A stretch of DNA of 64,000 nucleotides from Holophaga foetida DSM 6591 (lineage in GTDB: Bacteria > Acidobacteriota > Holophagae > Holophagales > Holophagaceae). Every line of letters starts with the position of its first letter. Position 1 is the first letter of the stretch. Shown here in pieces: positions 26,874 through 35,735 of this stretch. Under the pieces are notes generated by a model, which worked only from the letters and a program-made list of their open reading frames with translations, was not told the DNA's origin and made no database searches. Made by a program: the position numbers and the translations under genes. The DNA lies in contig NZ_KI912269.1 of NCBI RefSeq assembly GCF_000242615.2, forward strand, positions 613,301-677,300, in the 5' to 3' direction.

Positions 26874-27392
26874 CTATTTCAGCCGGATCTGGCACCCCGC
26901 CACAGCCAAGTAGGCCTCGTCGGCCACTCTGGTGGTGGCCTGGGCGAGCCAGCCCGCCAGATCCCGGAAGCGGCGGGTCATGGGGTCCTCGGGAACGGGG
27001 GACCAGCCCACCTCGTTGCCCACGATGACGATGGGCCAGGGCGCCGCCTTGAAGGCTGCCAACTGCCCCTTCCACGCCTCCAGGATGGCCTCGTCCGAAG
27101 CATCCATGCGCCAACCCAGCCACATGGTCAGGCAGTCCACCATCACCCCTGAAGGGGTGGGAGTCATGGTCTTCAGTTCCGCGGCCACATCCCCGGGAGC
27201 CTCCAGGGTCCGCCAAGTGTCTGGGCGCTCCGCCTGGTGCCGCCGCACCCGGTCCACCATCTCCTCATCCGATGGATCGGCCTTGTAGGTGGCCACATAG
27301 ACCCCGAGGGGTCCCCAGCCGAGGGCCATGTCGAGGGCGAAGCGGCTCTTGCCACTCCGAACGGGTCCGGTGACGAAGACAATTTTTCCCAT
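26874..27392 (-). CDS. cobU: Adenosylcobinamide kinase / guanylyltransferase
   Basis: Phosphorylates adenosylcobinamide and transfers GMP to it, in nucleotide-loop assembly of cobalamin. 172 residues from the ATG at 27392; the frame is open to 27434. Walker A (FVTGPVRSGKSRFAL) is at about 6-20, then VYVATYKADPSDEE, the RRHQAERPDTW segment with the guanylylation histidine, VDCLTMWLG, and IVVGNEVGWSPVPEDP. Length is typical. It is divergent from cobQ with 35 bases between the starts. Confidence 0.9.
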   Translation of the reverse strand: MGKIVFVTGPVRSGKSRFALDMALGWGPLGVYVATYKADPSDEEMVDRVRRHQAERPDTWRTLEAPGDVAAELKTMTPTPSGVMVDCLTMWLGWRMDASDEAILEAWKGQLAAFKAAPWPIVIVGNEVGWSPVPEDPMTRRFRDLAGWLAQATTRVADEAYLAVAGCQIRLK

Positions 27393-27427
27393 AGCTCCAG
27401 GATGCCTGAACATATCAGGATGGAAAG

Positions 27428-28903
27428 ATGGCAAAAGCGATCTCCGTCCTTGGTTCCGCCTCCGATGTTGGCAAGAGTCTCGTTACCGCGGGTATCTGTC
27501 GGCTTCTGAAGGATTCCGGCTACGATGTGGCCCCATTCAAGTCCCAGAACATGGCCAACCAGGCCGGGGTGACCCCGGAAGGCCATGAGATGCCCAGGGC
27601 CCAGATTCTCCAGGCCAAGGCCTGCGGACTGGATCCCCACGTGGACATGGGCCCCGTGCTCATGAAGCCCGTGAGCCCCACCGGGGCCCAGATCATCGTC
27701 CTGGGGAAGGCCGTGGGCCAGCGGGAGGCCAAGGACTATTTCAAGGACACCTCCGAACTGGCCGCCATCGCCATGGGAGCCCTGGATCGCCTTTCGGCGA
27801 AGCACCAGGTCATCGTCATGGAGGGAGCCGGGAGCCCCGTGGAGCTCAATCTGTGGTCCCGGGACTACGTGAACCTCCGACCGGCCCGCCACGCCAACGC
27901 CGCCATCATCCTGGTGGTGGACATCCACAAGGGCGGCGTCTACGCCCAGGCCAAGGGCACCCTCGACCTCCTCCCGGCGGAGGATCGCGCCCGGGTAATG
28001 GGTCTGGTGGTGAACCGATTCAAGGGGGATCTCGCCCTCTTCGAGGAGGGGATTCCCCTCATGGAAGAGGTCTGTGGCACACCAGTGCTGGCGGTGCTGC
28101 CCCACCTGGACCACGGCCTGGACGAGGAGGATCGCCCCATCCGCATCCCCGTGGATCAGAAGCCCGAAGCGGGCCGCTTCCACGTCGGTGCCCTCCTGTC
28201 CCCCCGGGTGTCCAACACCGAGGACCTCCACCCCCTGCTTTCCGAACCCGACATCCAGCTCACCTGGATCACGGACCCCAAGCTGGCCCTGGAGCAGGAC
28301 CTCCTGATCCTGCCGGGCTCCAAGGCCACCATCGGCGATCTGGCCCATCACGCCTCTACGGGCATGGCCCAGGCGGTGCGGGACGCCCACGCCAAGGGCA
28401 CCTGGGTCCTGGGGATCTGCGGCGGTTACCAGATGCTGGGCCGGGAACTCATCGATGAGGCCGGTAGCGAGGGCGGGCCCAACACCTGGGAGGGCCTGGG
28501 GATGCTCCCCACCCGCACCATCTTCCGCAGCGAGAAGCTCACCACGGAAAGCCGCTTCCAGAGCGCCTGGCCCGAGGCGGGGCACCCCCTCACGGGCTAC
28601 GAGATCCACCAGGGGCGCACCGAGGCCCAGGGCGAGGGCGAGGCCCTGGCCCAGGGCGCCCAGGCCGACGCGGGGTGGCGTTCCGGCCACGCCGTGGGCT
28701 CCTATCTCCATGGCCTCCTGGCGGAGGATGCCTGGCGAGCCGCCTTCCTCAACCAGGTGCGCCAGTCCAGGGGCCTCGCCCTCCAGCCCATGAGGGCCTC
28801 GGACCCCCTGGAGATCCGTATCCAGCGCTGGGCCGAGCACCTCCAGCGCCATCTCCGGCCCGGGGCCTGGGAGAAGATCCTGCAGGTGGTCGGCCCCCGC
28901 TGA
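27428..28903 (+). CDS. cobQ: Cobyric acid synthase
   Basis: ATP-dependent amidation of four corrin carboxylates in cobalamin biosynthesis. 491 residues, typical length. The N-terminal dethiobiotin-synthetase-like ATPase domain has ISVLGSASDVGKSLVTAG, APFKSQNMANQAGVTPEG and VVMEGAGSPVELNL-type segments. The C-terminal type 1 glutamine amidotransferase domain has the nucleophile Cys in WVLGICGGYQMLG and a histidine in GYEIHQGRT and GSYLHGLL. It is divergent from cobU. The short shared gap holds no cobalamin riboswitch, so control must come from overlapping promoters or elsewhere. Confidence 0.96.
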   Translation: MAKAISVLGSASDVGKSLVTAGICRLLKDSGYDVAPFKSQNMANQAGVTPEGHEMPRAQILQAKACGLDPHVDMGPVLMKPVSPTGAQIIVLGKAVGQREAKDYFKDTSELAAIAMGALDRLSAKHQVIVMEGAGSPVELNLWSRDYVNLRPARHANAAIILVVDIHKGGVYAQAKGTLDLLPAEDRARVMGLVVNRFKGDLALFEEGIPLMEEVCGTPVLAVLPHLDHGLDEEDRPIRIPVDQKPEAGRFHVGALLSPRVSNTEDLHPLLSEPDIQLTWITDPKLALEQDLLILPGSKATIGDLAHHASTGMAQAVRDAHAKGTWVLGICGGYQMLGRELIDEAGSEGGPNTWEGLGMLPTRTIFRSEKLTTESRFQSAWPEAGHPLTGYEIHQGRTEAQGEGEALAQGAQADAGWRSGHAVGSYLHGLLAEDAWRAAFLNQVRQSRGLALQPMRASDPLEIRIQRWAEHLQRHLRPGAWEKILQVVGPR

Positions 28904-28998
28904 ACCTCCTTTTCGCGGCAATCCAGCCCGGCAGGTGGATTCCCCTTTGCGTTCATCCAGCCCTGGGCCTACCCTATCTGCCGAAGCAGGGAGGGTCC

Positions 28999-29436
28999 AT
29001 GACCCAAGTGGCCTGGATGGATCTACTAGACGCTTACGACTTCGCCAACCTGGGCGCCGAGTACGAGCACCGTGCCTACGTCAACCGGGAGACGGGGCGG
29101 ATCTACTTCGCTTCCGAAGAGGAGATGCTGGAGGATGACCGCCCGGAGGATTGGGAGAACGCTGAACATTTCCTGGAGCTCCCCAGAGCCCAGGACCTGG
29201 AGCTGGGGGTCTACACGGTGCTGGACTTCGTGGCCCAGCAGCTCCCCCATGACTACGGAACCGTCTCCAACTTCTTCCAGCAGCACGATTCCTACCGGCG
29301 CTTCAAACAGCTGATGGAGAAGCGCGGCTGCCTGGACAAGTGGTTCCGCTTCGAAGCCGATGTCACCGCCAACGCCCTCCGAGCATGGTGCCGACGCAAC
29401 GGCCTGGAGCCCATTCAGCGGGCCGTGGGGGATTAG
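28999..29436 (+). CDS. UPF0158-family protein
   Basis: 145 residues from an ATG with a GGGAGG site five bases upstream (frame open further upstream inside cobQ). Very acidic N-terminal half (YVNRETGRIYFASEEEMLED, LELPRAQDLELG) and a C-terminal basic helix (FKQLMEKRGCLDKWFRFE) match the UPF0158 pattern, a family of unknown function. It precedes the DUF2164 gene with a 16-base gap, and the two are probably co-transcribed. No catalytic motif is seen. Confidence 0.75.
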   Translation: MTQVAWMDLLDAYDFANLGAEYEHRAYVNRETGRIYFASEEEMLEDDRPEDWENAEHFLELPRAQDLELGVYTVLDFVAQQLPHDYGTVSNFFQQHDSYRRFKQLMEKRGCLDKWFRFEADVTANALRAWCRRNGLEPIQRAVGD

Positions 29437-29452
29437 GGGCTATCCTGGTCCG

Positions 29453-29722
29453 ATGGAAATCAAGCTGACCAAGGACACCGAGCAGAAGCTGATCACCTCC
29501 CTCCGGCGCTACATGCGGGAGGAGTTCGGCGAGGATGCGGGCGAACTCAAGGCCACCCTGTTCCTGCGCTTCTGCCTGGAGGAGATCGGCCCCAGCATCT
29601 ACAACCAGGCCATCCAGGACGCCCGGGCCTTCATGCAGGAGAAGGTGGCCGACCTCGAGAACGTCTGCTACGTCCACGAGGGGAACCACTGGAAGCAGTC
29701 CAGCGGCCGACGGGGACGCTAG
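29453..29722 (+). CDS. DUF2164-family protein
   Basis: 89 residues. The LTKDTEQKLITSLRRYMREE helix, an acidic turn (DAGELKA), and EEIGPSIYNQAIQDARAFMQ match DUF2164, a small conserved domain of unknown function. The start has no strong ribosome binding site and lies 16 bases after the UPF0158 stop. The 3' end overlaps the convergent transporter gene by four bases. Confidence 0.75.
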   Translation: MEIKLTKDTEQKLITSLRRYMREEFGEDAGELKATLFLRFCLEEIGPSIYNQAIQDARAFMQEKVADLENVCYVHEGNHWKQSSGRRGR

Positions 29723-30903
29723 GGCCTTTTGGGCGCCACCAGGAGGAAGAGGACCCCCACCGCCGTACAGCCGCTCATGGCGATGGCCATGGGCCGGAGG
29801 GTGCCGTCGTGGAAACCGACCACCAGCGCCGAGGCCAGGGCGCTGAAGGCCATCTGGAGCGCCCCGGAGAGGGCCGCCGCACTGCCGGCCTGCTGCCGGA
29901 AGGGTTGCAGGGAGAGGGCTGAGGCGTTGGGAGCCACGATCCCCTGGGTCAGGAGGTAGAGGGCCACCAGCCCCATGCACGGCAGGGGAGGAAGCCCGAA
30001 CCAGCCTCCCGCCAGAGCCAGCAGAAGGGCGAGGAGGAACTGGACCACCAGGCTGACGCGGGTGATCCTTTCCGCGGATATCCGCTTCACCAGGGGGATA
30101 TTGATCTGGCTCCCCAGGATCAGGGCGGCCGAATTGAGTCCGAAGACCCAGGCGTACTGCGCTTCGGAGAGGCCGAAGAGCTTCATGTAAACGAAAGGGG
30201 AGCCCGCGATGTAGGCCAGAAGGCCCGCCAGTCCCCAGTTGCCAGCCATGCTGTAGGACAGGAAGGTGCGCTCCCGGAAGAGCGCTCCGTAGCCCGCCAG
30301 CACCTTCCAGGGATGGAGGGAAAAGCTTGTGTCGTCACGGCGGTCCCCTGGGAGGATGCGCCAGGAGGCCAGGGCCAGGCCAAGCGCCAGGAGGGTGTGG
30401 AAGTGGAAGATGGAGCGCCAGCCGAAGTGGATCCCCATCCAGCCGCCCAGGGAAGGCGCCAGGATCGGCGCCACGCCCATCACCAGCATCAGCGATGAGA
30501 AGATGCGGCTGGCCTCCAGGGGAAAGAAGTCCATGACCAGGGCCCGGCTGGCCACCATGCCCGCGCACCCCGCCACGGCCTGAATGAAGCGCCAGACGAT
30601 CAGGACTTCGATATTGGGCGCCAGGGCGCAGCCCAGCGAGGCGACGACCAGGGTCGCCATGCCCCACAGCAGGGGCCGCTTCCGCCCGAAGCGGTCCAGG
30701 ACGGGTCCGTAGGCCAGCTGCCCCAGGCAGATGCCCAGGAAGTAGGAGGAAAGCGAAAGCCCCACCCTGGGCACCGTGGTGCCCAGACCCGAAGCGATGG
30801 CGCCGAAGGCCGGCAGGTAGGTATCGATGCAGAAGGGAGCGATGGCCGAAAGCCCACCCAGCAGGACAATCAGGGTGCGGCGACCGGGCTGGGCTTGCGG
30901 CAA
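29719..30903 (-). CDS. Bcr/CflA-type MFS multidrug efflux transporter
   Basis: 394 residues, 12 predicted membrane helices. The family N-terminus (LIVLLGGLSAIAPFCIDTYL, PAFGAIASGLG) and motif A/B region (YGPVLDRFGRKRPLLWGM, then RFIQAVAGCAGMVASRALVM) are clear, with the FYF-like SPFVYMKLFGLSEAQYAWVF stretch in the second half. This family exports bicyclomycin, chloramphenicol and related compounds, or sulfonamides; the substrate here is unknown. It lies 10 bases downstream of the pepF stop on the same strand. Confidence 0.85.
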   Translation of the reverse strand: MPQAQPGRRTLIVLLGGLSAIAPFCIDTYLPAFGAIASGLGTTVPRVGLSLSSYFLGICLGQLAYGPVLDRFGRKRPLLWGMATLVVASLGCALAPNIEVLIVWRFIQAVAGCAGMVASRALVMDFFPLEASRIFSSLMLVMGVAPILAPSLGGWMGIHFGWRSIFHFHTLLALGLALASWRILPGDRRDDTSFSLHPWKVLAGYGALFRERTFLSYSMAGNWGLAGLLAYIAGSPFVYMKLFGLSEAQYAWVFGLNSAALILGSQINIPLVKRISAERITRVSLVVQFLLALLLALAGGWFGLPPLPCMGLVALYLLTQGIVAPNASALSLQPFRQQAGSAAALSGALQMAFSALASALVVGFHDGTLRPMAIAMSGCTAVGVLFLLVAPKRP

Positions 30904-30913
30904 AACGGACTCC

Positions 30914-32785
30914 CTACTTCCTCTTAGCCAGAATGGCTTCGATCTGATCCATTATCACATTCATCCGGGCCACCAGGGCGCGATAAGGCGCGGGCGTCGC
31001 GAGGTCCACCCCGGCCCGCTTCACCAGATCATAGGGATGGTCCGATCCACCAGCCTTCAGGAGCCCCAGGTAGGTCTCCACGGCCTTGGGCTCGCCCTTC
31101 TGGATCTTCAGGGCGAAGGCCTGGGAGGCGGCGATGGAGGTGGCGTACTGGTAGACGTAGTAGTTGTAGTAGAAGTGCGGGATGTAGGCCCACTCCACCG
31201 TCACCGTGTCGTCGATCTTCACAATGCCCTGGTCGTGGCCGTGGTAGCGCTTCAGGAGATCGCCATAGATCCGGGTGAGCTTGTCGCCGGAGAGGGCACC
31301 GCCCTTCTCCACCTCTTCGTGGATGGCCAGCTCGAACTCCGCGAACATCGTCTGCCGGAAGAAGGTGCCCCGCAGCCCCTCCAGGGCACTGCCCAGGTAG
31401 TAGAGCTTCTCGTCGTCGGATTTCGCCACCTTCAGCATGTGGTCCAGGAGCAGGGCCTCGTTCAGGGTGGAGGCAATCTCCGCCGTGAAGATGCTGTAGT
31501 CCGCCGTGGGGAAGGGCTGGGTGCGGTTGGCCAGGACCGAGTGGACGCCGTGACCCCACTCGTGGGCCAGGGTGCTGACGGATTCGTAGTCATCGTTGTA
31601 GTTCATCAGCACGAAGGGGTTGCCGTCGTGGACGTTGCCGCTCATGTAGGCCCCGGAACGCTTGCCGAGCTGGGGATAGACATGGGTGTAGCGGGCCTGG
31701 AGGGCCTGGCTGATGTCCCGGGTGTAGGTGGCCCCCAGGGGCTTGGTGGCCTCGATGACCAGGGCCTGGGCCTCCGGGTAGGGGAAACAGCGGTCGGTCT
31801 TGACGATGGCGGGGTAGATGTCCGAGTAGCGCAGCTCCTCCAGGCCGAGCATCTTCGCCCGGAGCTTGAAGTAGCGGTGGAGGGTGGGCAGGTTGGCGTT
31901 GGCTTCCGCGATGAGGGTGCGGTAGACCCCCTCGGGGATGTTGTTGTCCGACAGGGCCGCCGCCAGGGTGTTGGGATACTTGCGGACCTGGGACTCGAAG
32001 CAGTCGGTCTTGACCTGGGAGAAGAGGGCGACCCCGAAGGAGCGCTCGAACTCCTTGATCTTGCCGAAGAAGGCGTGGAAGACCGCCTCGCGGTCCTCCC
32101 GCACCTGGGAGGCCCGGTATTTGGTGTAGGCAGACTGGTCCAGCAGGATCTCCTGTCCGTCCGAGAGCTTGATCCTGGGCCAGGGCATATCGGCGTTGGC
32201 CAGGATGCCGTAGAGACTCGAAGGGGTGTCCGCGATGAGCCCCACCGCCGACAGGACGCCCTCGGCCTCTGCCCCCAGGGTGTGGGGGGCGGTGCGGAGG
32301 ATCTCCTCCAGGGGGAAACGGTAGACCGCCAGGCGGGGCTCCTGGGCCAGGAAGCCCTTGATGCGGGTTTCGCCCAGCGCCAGGATCTCCGGACGCAGGA
32401 AGCTCAGGGCCTGGGAGAAGCGCGTGGCCAGCAGATCCAGCTCCTGGCTCCGCTCCAGTCCGGGCGTCAGCTTGGTGTTCTCGTCATGGGCCAGATGGGC
32501 ATAGGTGTTGAGGCGGATCAGCTCCTTGCGCAGGCCGTAGACATAGTCCAGGGCATCCGCCAGGGCCTGGGGGCTGTCCCCCAGGTGTCCCTGGAGAGTG
32601 GCGATCCTGGTCAATCCTTCGGCAAGGTGCTCCTTGGAGGCCTTGTAGACCGCCTCGTCCCTGTAGAGGAGGGAGAGATCCCAGACGTAGGCGGGATCGG
32701 CCTTTTTCGGCTCGCCAGCGGTGGCGTCGGGGGCCAGGAAGGAGCTGACACTGAGGAGGCAGGTGAGTAGGGACAGGGTTCTCAT
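30914..32785 (-). CDS. pepF: Oligoendopeptidase F (M3 zinc metallopeptidase), exported
   Basis: 623 residues from the ATG at 32785 (frame open further upstream). Unlike cytosolic PepF, it begins with a signal peptide (MRTLSLLTCLLSVSSFLAP, DATAG). Helical M3 fold: YVWDLSLLYRDEAVY near the N-terminus, then the catalytic HExxH in TLAHEWGHGVHSVLAN, a downstream glutamate in AEIASTLNEALLLDHML, and a conserved HFYYNYYVYQYATS segment. It would cleave short peptides in the periplasm. It is transcribed with the downstream MFS gene; its start is divergent from the nuclease-helicase gene. Confidence 0.9.
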   Translation of the reverse strand: MRTLSLLTCLLSVSSFLAPDATAGEPKKADPAYVWDLSLLYRDEAVYKASKEHLAEGLTRIATLQGHLGDSPQALADALDYVYGLRKELIRLNTYAHLAHDENTKLTPGLERSQELDLLATRFSQALSFLRPEILALGETRIKGFLAQEPRLAVYRFPLEEILRTAPHTLGAEAEGVLSAVGLIADTPSSLYGILANADMPWPRIKLSDGQEILLDQSAYTKYRASQVREDREAVFHAFFGKIKEFERSFGVALFSQVKTDCFESQVRKYPNTLAAALSDNNIPEGVYRTLIAEANANLPTLHRYFKLRAKMLGLEELRYSDIYPAIVKTDRCFPYPEAQALVIEATKPLGATYTRDISQALQARYTHVYPQLGKRSGAYMSGNVHDGNPFVLMNYNDDYESVSTLAHEWGHGVHSVLANRTQPFPTADYSIFTAEIASTLNEALLLDHMLKVAKSDDEKLYYLGSALEGLRGTFFRQTMFAEFELAIHEEVEKGGALSGDKLTRIYGDLLKRYHGHDQGIVKIDDTVTVEWAYIPHFYYNYYVYQYATSIAASQAFALKIQKGEPKAVETYLGLLKAGGSDHPYDLVKRAGVDLATPAPYRALVARMNVIMDQIEAILAKRK

Positions 32786-32890
32786 GGCGATCAATCCAAA
32801 GAAGCGGAGGATTACCCCCACCACGATGTTAGCGGGCGAAGGCCTGGATTTCGGTATTCTTCCGCCAGCCCCCTTGGGCATCTGGCCTCC

Positions 32891-35329
32891 ATGCACCTCC
32901 TCCCCCTCTCCGTCCGCGACTTCATTGCCCCCCTGGTGCCCACGGGCAGCCTGGACGCATCGCTCTCCTTCCAGCTGCAGGAGGATGCGGCCCAGCAGGG
33001 AACGCGGCTCCACGCCAGGATCCAGAAGCGCCTGGGGCGGGAACAGCCGGAACTGAGGAGCGAGGAGCACCTCCAGTGGAGCTTCGAGCGGCCCGGCTTC
33101 ACCTGCCTGGTGCGGGGGCGCCTGGATGTCCTGCTCCCGGGAACCACCCAGAACGAGGGGGACCGCCCACTCGCCGCGCTCGCTCTGCGTCCCCCTCGCG
33201 CTCCCCACGGGATATCCGGGCAAAGCCCGGACATCCCGCCCATTCTGGAGGAGATCAAGACCACCTACCAGGCCCCGGGCCTATTGCGGAGCCTGGCCGC
33301 CGACCCCCTGCACCCCTTCGCCCAGCAGGCCCGCATGTATGCGTGGATCCTGGTCCAGCGGGGGGAAGAGATCCCGACCTGCCGCTTGCGGGTGGTTTCC
33401 CTGTTGGATGAGAGCGAGAGTCTGGTGGAGGTTCCCTTCGATCCGGAGGCATTCTCCGCATGGGTAGAAGCCCAGGTGGACGGCCTCCACCAGGCCCACC
33501 TGCGGGCCCTGGCCCGGGCCGCCGAGCGTCGGGTGACGGGAGAGGCCCTGCACTTCCCCTTCCCGGCTCCGCGCCCAGGACAAGTGCGCCTGATGGAGCT
33601 GGTAAAGCGGGGCCTGGATACCGAGCAGCGCCTCCTCCTCCAGGCCCCCACGGGGCTGGGGAAGACCGCCGCCGTGCTCTACCCGGCCCTGGAGAAGGCG
33701 CTGGCGGAGAACCTGCGGGTCTTCTACCTCACCCCCCGCAACAGCCAGCACGCAGTAGCGGAGGCCTTCCTGCGTCGCATGCGGGAGGCGGGTCACCCCC
33801 TGCGCTCCATCACCCTCCGGGCCAAGGAGCGGGTCTGCCCCCAGGAGGAGCTGCACTGCACCCCCGAGGCCTGCCCCCGGGCCCTGGGCTACTACGACCG
33901 CCTTGCGGAGTCCGGAGCCCTGGAGCACCTCCAGGAGCTGGGCTGCGCCGATGTCGAAGCCATCCGGGAGGAGGCGGAGCGCCACCAGCTCTGTCCCTTC
34001 GAGCTCTCCCTGGATGCCGCGCGCCACGCCGACGTCATCATCGGGGATTACAACTACGCCCTCTCCCCCTCGGCCACCCTGGTGCGCTTCTTCGGCACTC
34101 CCGAGGCCGAAGCCCGGAACCTCCTGCTCCTGGACGAGGCCCACAACCTCCCGGGACGGGCCGCAGATTGGTTCTCACCGGCCCTGGAGCTCGATGAGCT
34201 GGAGGAACTGAAGCGGAAGCGGAAGGGCCTGGGCCGGGGAACACCGGCCCAGATCGAACGCTGCCTGCAGCTGGTGAAGGCCCACCAAGGGGATCACCGG
34301 GTGTTGGAAGTGGACACCGAAGCCTTCCTGGCAGAGGAAGTCCGCATCCGGAAGCTCCTGGCCAAGGCAGCGGCCAAGGGCAAGGACCTGCCCCCCTCCC
34401 ACCCCCTGGTGAATCTGATGCGACTCTGGGCTGATTTCTGCGGCATCCTGCAGGATCGGGATGAGACCCACCTGCTCACCTGGATCCCCGGCAAGGGAGC
34501 CGACCAGGGCTGCCTGAAGTTCACCTGCATGGATGCCTCTGCCTATCTGGCGGAACGTTTCCGCCCACTGGCTGGGGCCGTGCTCTTCTCCGCCACCCTC
34601 AAGCCCTTCGACTACTACCAGCGCCTGTCGGGCCTGCCCGAGAAGCGAACCAGGAAGGTCGAGGTCGCCTCCCCCTTCCCGGTGGACCACCGCAAGATCC
34701 TGCTGGTGCCCCAGATCTCCACCCTCTACCGTCAGCGCGAACGCTCGGTGCCCCGCATCGCCCAGTTCCTGGCCCGGGTCCTGCCCCTGCGGCCGGGCAA
34801 CTACCTGATCTTCTTCCCCAGCTACGCCTTCCTGGAGCAGACCCTGGCCCAGGTGGAGCTGCCGGGCTTCGAGCTGCGGGCCCAACCCCGTCGGGCCAAG
34901 CCCCAGGAAGTGGAGGAGCTTCTCCAGTCTTTCCGGGACCAGCGCAACCAGGTGGTCTTCGCAGTCCTCGGGGGCTCCCTTTCCGAGGGCATCGATCTCC
35001 CGGGGGAGGCCCTCATCGGCTGCGTGGTGGTGGGGCCACCCATCCCCCCCTTCGACCTGGAGCGCCAGCACCTCAAGGCCTACTTCGACCGCCACTACGG
35101 CCAGGGAGAGTCCTACGCCTACATCTATCCGGCCATGGCCAAGGCCATCCAGGCAGCCGGCCGGGTCATCCGCGGCCCCGAGGACCGGGGCCTCCTGGCC
35201 TTCCTGGATGGCCGTTTCCTGGAACCTGCCTTCGCCCGCTGCTTCCCCGAGTCATGGTTCCAGGATCCCCGGGAGGCGGTGTCCGCCTCCATCCTGGCGG
35301 ACGTGCAGGCCTTCTGGGAGGGGGCGTGA
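32891..35329 (+). CDS. RecB/Cas4-type nuclease fused to an Fe-S XPD/DinG helicase
   Basis: 812 residues. The N-terminal about 210 residues carry a complete RecB-like nuclease signature: H41 in GTRLHARI, D79 in GRLDVLL, E121-x-K123 in LEEIKTTY, and the QxxxY-type helix with Y150 (QARMYAWIL). The helicase follows: Walker A 252-259 (APTGLGKT), four cysteines C316, C323, C328 and C368 placed as an Fe-S cluster ligand set, DEAH at 415-418, motifs V/VI near GSLSEGIDLPGE and QAAGRVIRGPED. The combination would unwind and degrade or trim DNA, in repair or replication restart; that role is inferred. Residues about 86-118 between D79 and E121 form a low-complexity linker, partly encoded by a palindrome. 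Confidence 0.88.
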   Translation: MHLLPLSVRDFIAPLVPTGSLDASLSFQLQEDAAQQGTRLHARIQKRLGREQPELRSEEHLQWSFERPGFTCLVRGRLDVLLPGTTQNEGDRPLAALALRPPRAPHGISGQSPDIPPILEEIKTTYQAPGLLRSLAADPLHPFAQQARMYAWILVQRGEEIPTCRLRVVSLLDESESLVEVPFDPEAFSAWVEAQVDGLHQAHLRALARAAERRVTGEALHFPFPAPRPGQVRLMELVKRGLDTEQRLLLQAPTGLGKTAAVLYPALEKALAENLRVFYLTPRNSQHAVAEAFLRRMREAGHPLRSITLRAKERVCPQEELHCTPEACPRALGYYDRLAESGALEHLQELGCADVEAIREEAERHQLCPFELSLDAARHADVIIGDYNYALSPSATLVRFFGTPEAEARNLLLLDEAHNLPGRAADWFSPALELDELEELKRKRKGLGRGTPAQIERCLQLVKAHQGDHRVLEVDTEAFLAEEVRIRKLLAKAAAKGKDLPPSHPLVNLMRLWADFCGILQDRDETHLLTWIPGKGADQGCLKFTCMDASAYLAERFRPLAGAVLFSATLKPFDYYQRLSGLPEKRTRKVEVASPFPVDHRKILLVPQISTLYRQRERSVPRIAQFLARVLPLRPGNYLIFFPSYAFLEQTLAQVELPGFELRAQPRRAKPQEVEELLQSFRDQRNQVVFAVLGGSLSEGIDLPGEALIGCVVVGPPIPPFDLERQHLKAYFDRHYGQGESYAYIYPAMAKAIQAAGRVIRGPEDRGLLAFLDGRFLEPAFARCFPESWFQDPREAVSASILADVQAFWEGA
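33208..33238. repeat. Palindrome inside the nuclease-helicase coding region
   Basis: Arms 33208-33221 and 33225-33238 pair over 14 bases with one A-C mismatch around an AAA loop. It lies in frame and encodes residues about 106-116 of the linker between nuclease motifs. It is preceded by about 35 bases of C/G-rich sequence of different texture from the flanks. Confidence 0.75.
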
Positions 35330-35337
35330 ACGGCGGC

Positions 35338-35526
35338 CTACTTTTTATCTGCGTACAGCACTCCGGCGCTGGCGTAGTTCTCCCGGGGCATCTCGTTGAG
35401 GATGACTTTCACGGCGTCCGGCGGCGCGTCCACACAATTCACGACAGCATTGGTGATCTCGGCGACGAGCCTTCTTTTCTGTTCGAGTGTCCTTCCCTCG
35501 ATCAAATTGACCTGAACAATCGGCAT
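35338..35526 (-). CDS. 4-oxalocrotonate tautomerase family protein
   Basis: 62 residues, the standard subunit length. After Met removal, Pro1 is the catalytic base (MPIVQVNLIEGRTLEQKRRL); the rest follows the family (VAEITNAVVNCVDAPPDAVK, VILNEMPRENYASAG). GGGAGG lies four bases before the ATG. The reaction could be enol-keto isomerisation of aromatic meta-cleavage products, or a promiscuous role; the pathway is not adjacent. It converges on the nuclease-helicase gene. Confidence 0.88.
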   Translation of the reverse strand: MPIVQVNLIEGRTLEQKRRLVAEITNAVVNCVDAPPDAVKVILNEMPRENYASAGVLYADKK

Positions 35527-35735
35527 AGCGCCTCCCTGATTGATTTTAGGAATGGGATTGAGACTAGGCCCCGGAAGCCAGGGAGTCAACGGGATAAGAG
35601 AACCCCCGGCCCCTTCTGGATGCCATAAGCCGACCCATGACAACTCATCAATCCGGGTGACCGTACGGATGCATGGGATTGCCCTCTTCGGTGGTGATAG
35701 TGTGGGCGAAGCACACACGAGCCCCTGGAGCCACC

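Noticed and set aside
27393..27427. Cobalamin riboswitch between cobU and cobQ
   Set aside because: The gap is only 35 bases and holds no B12-box-like sequence.
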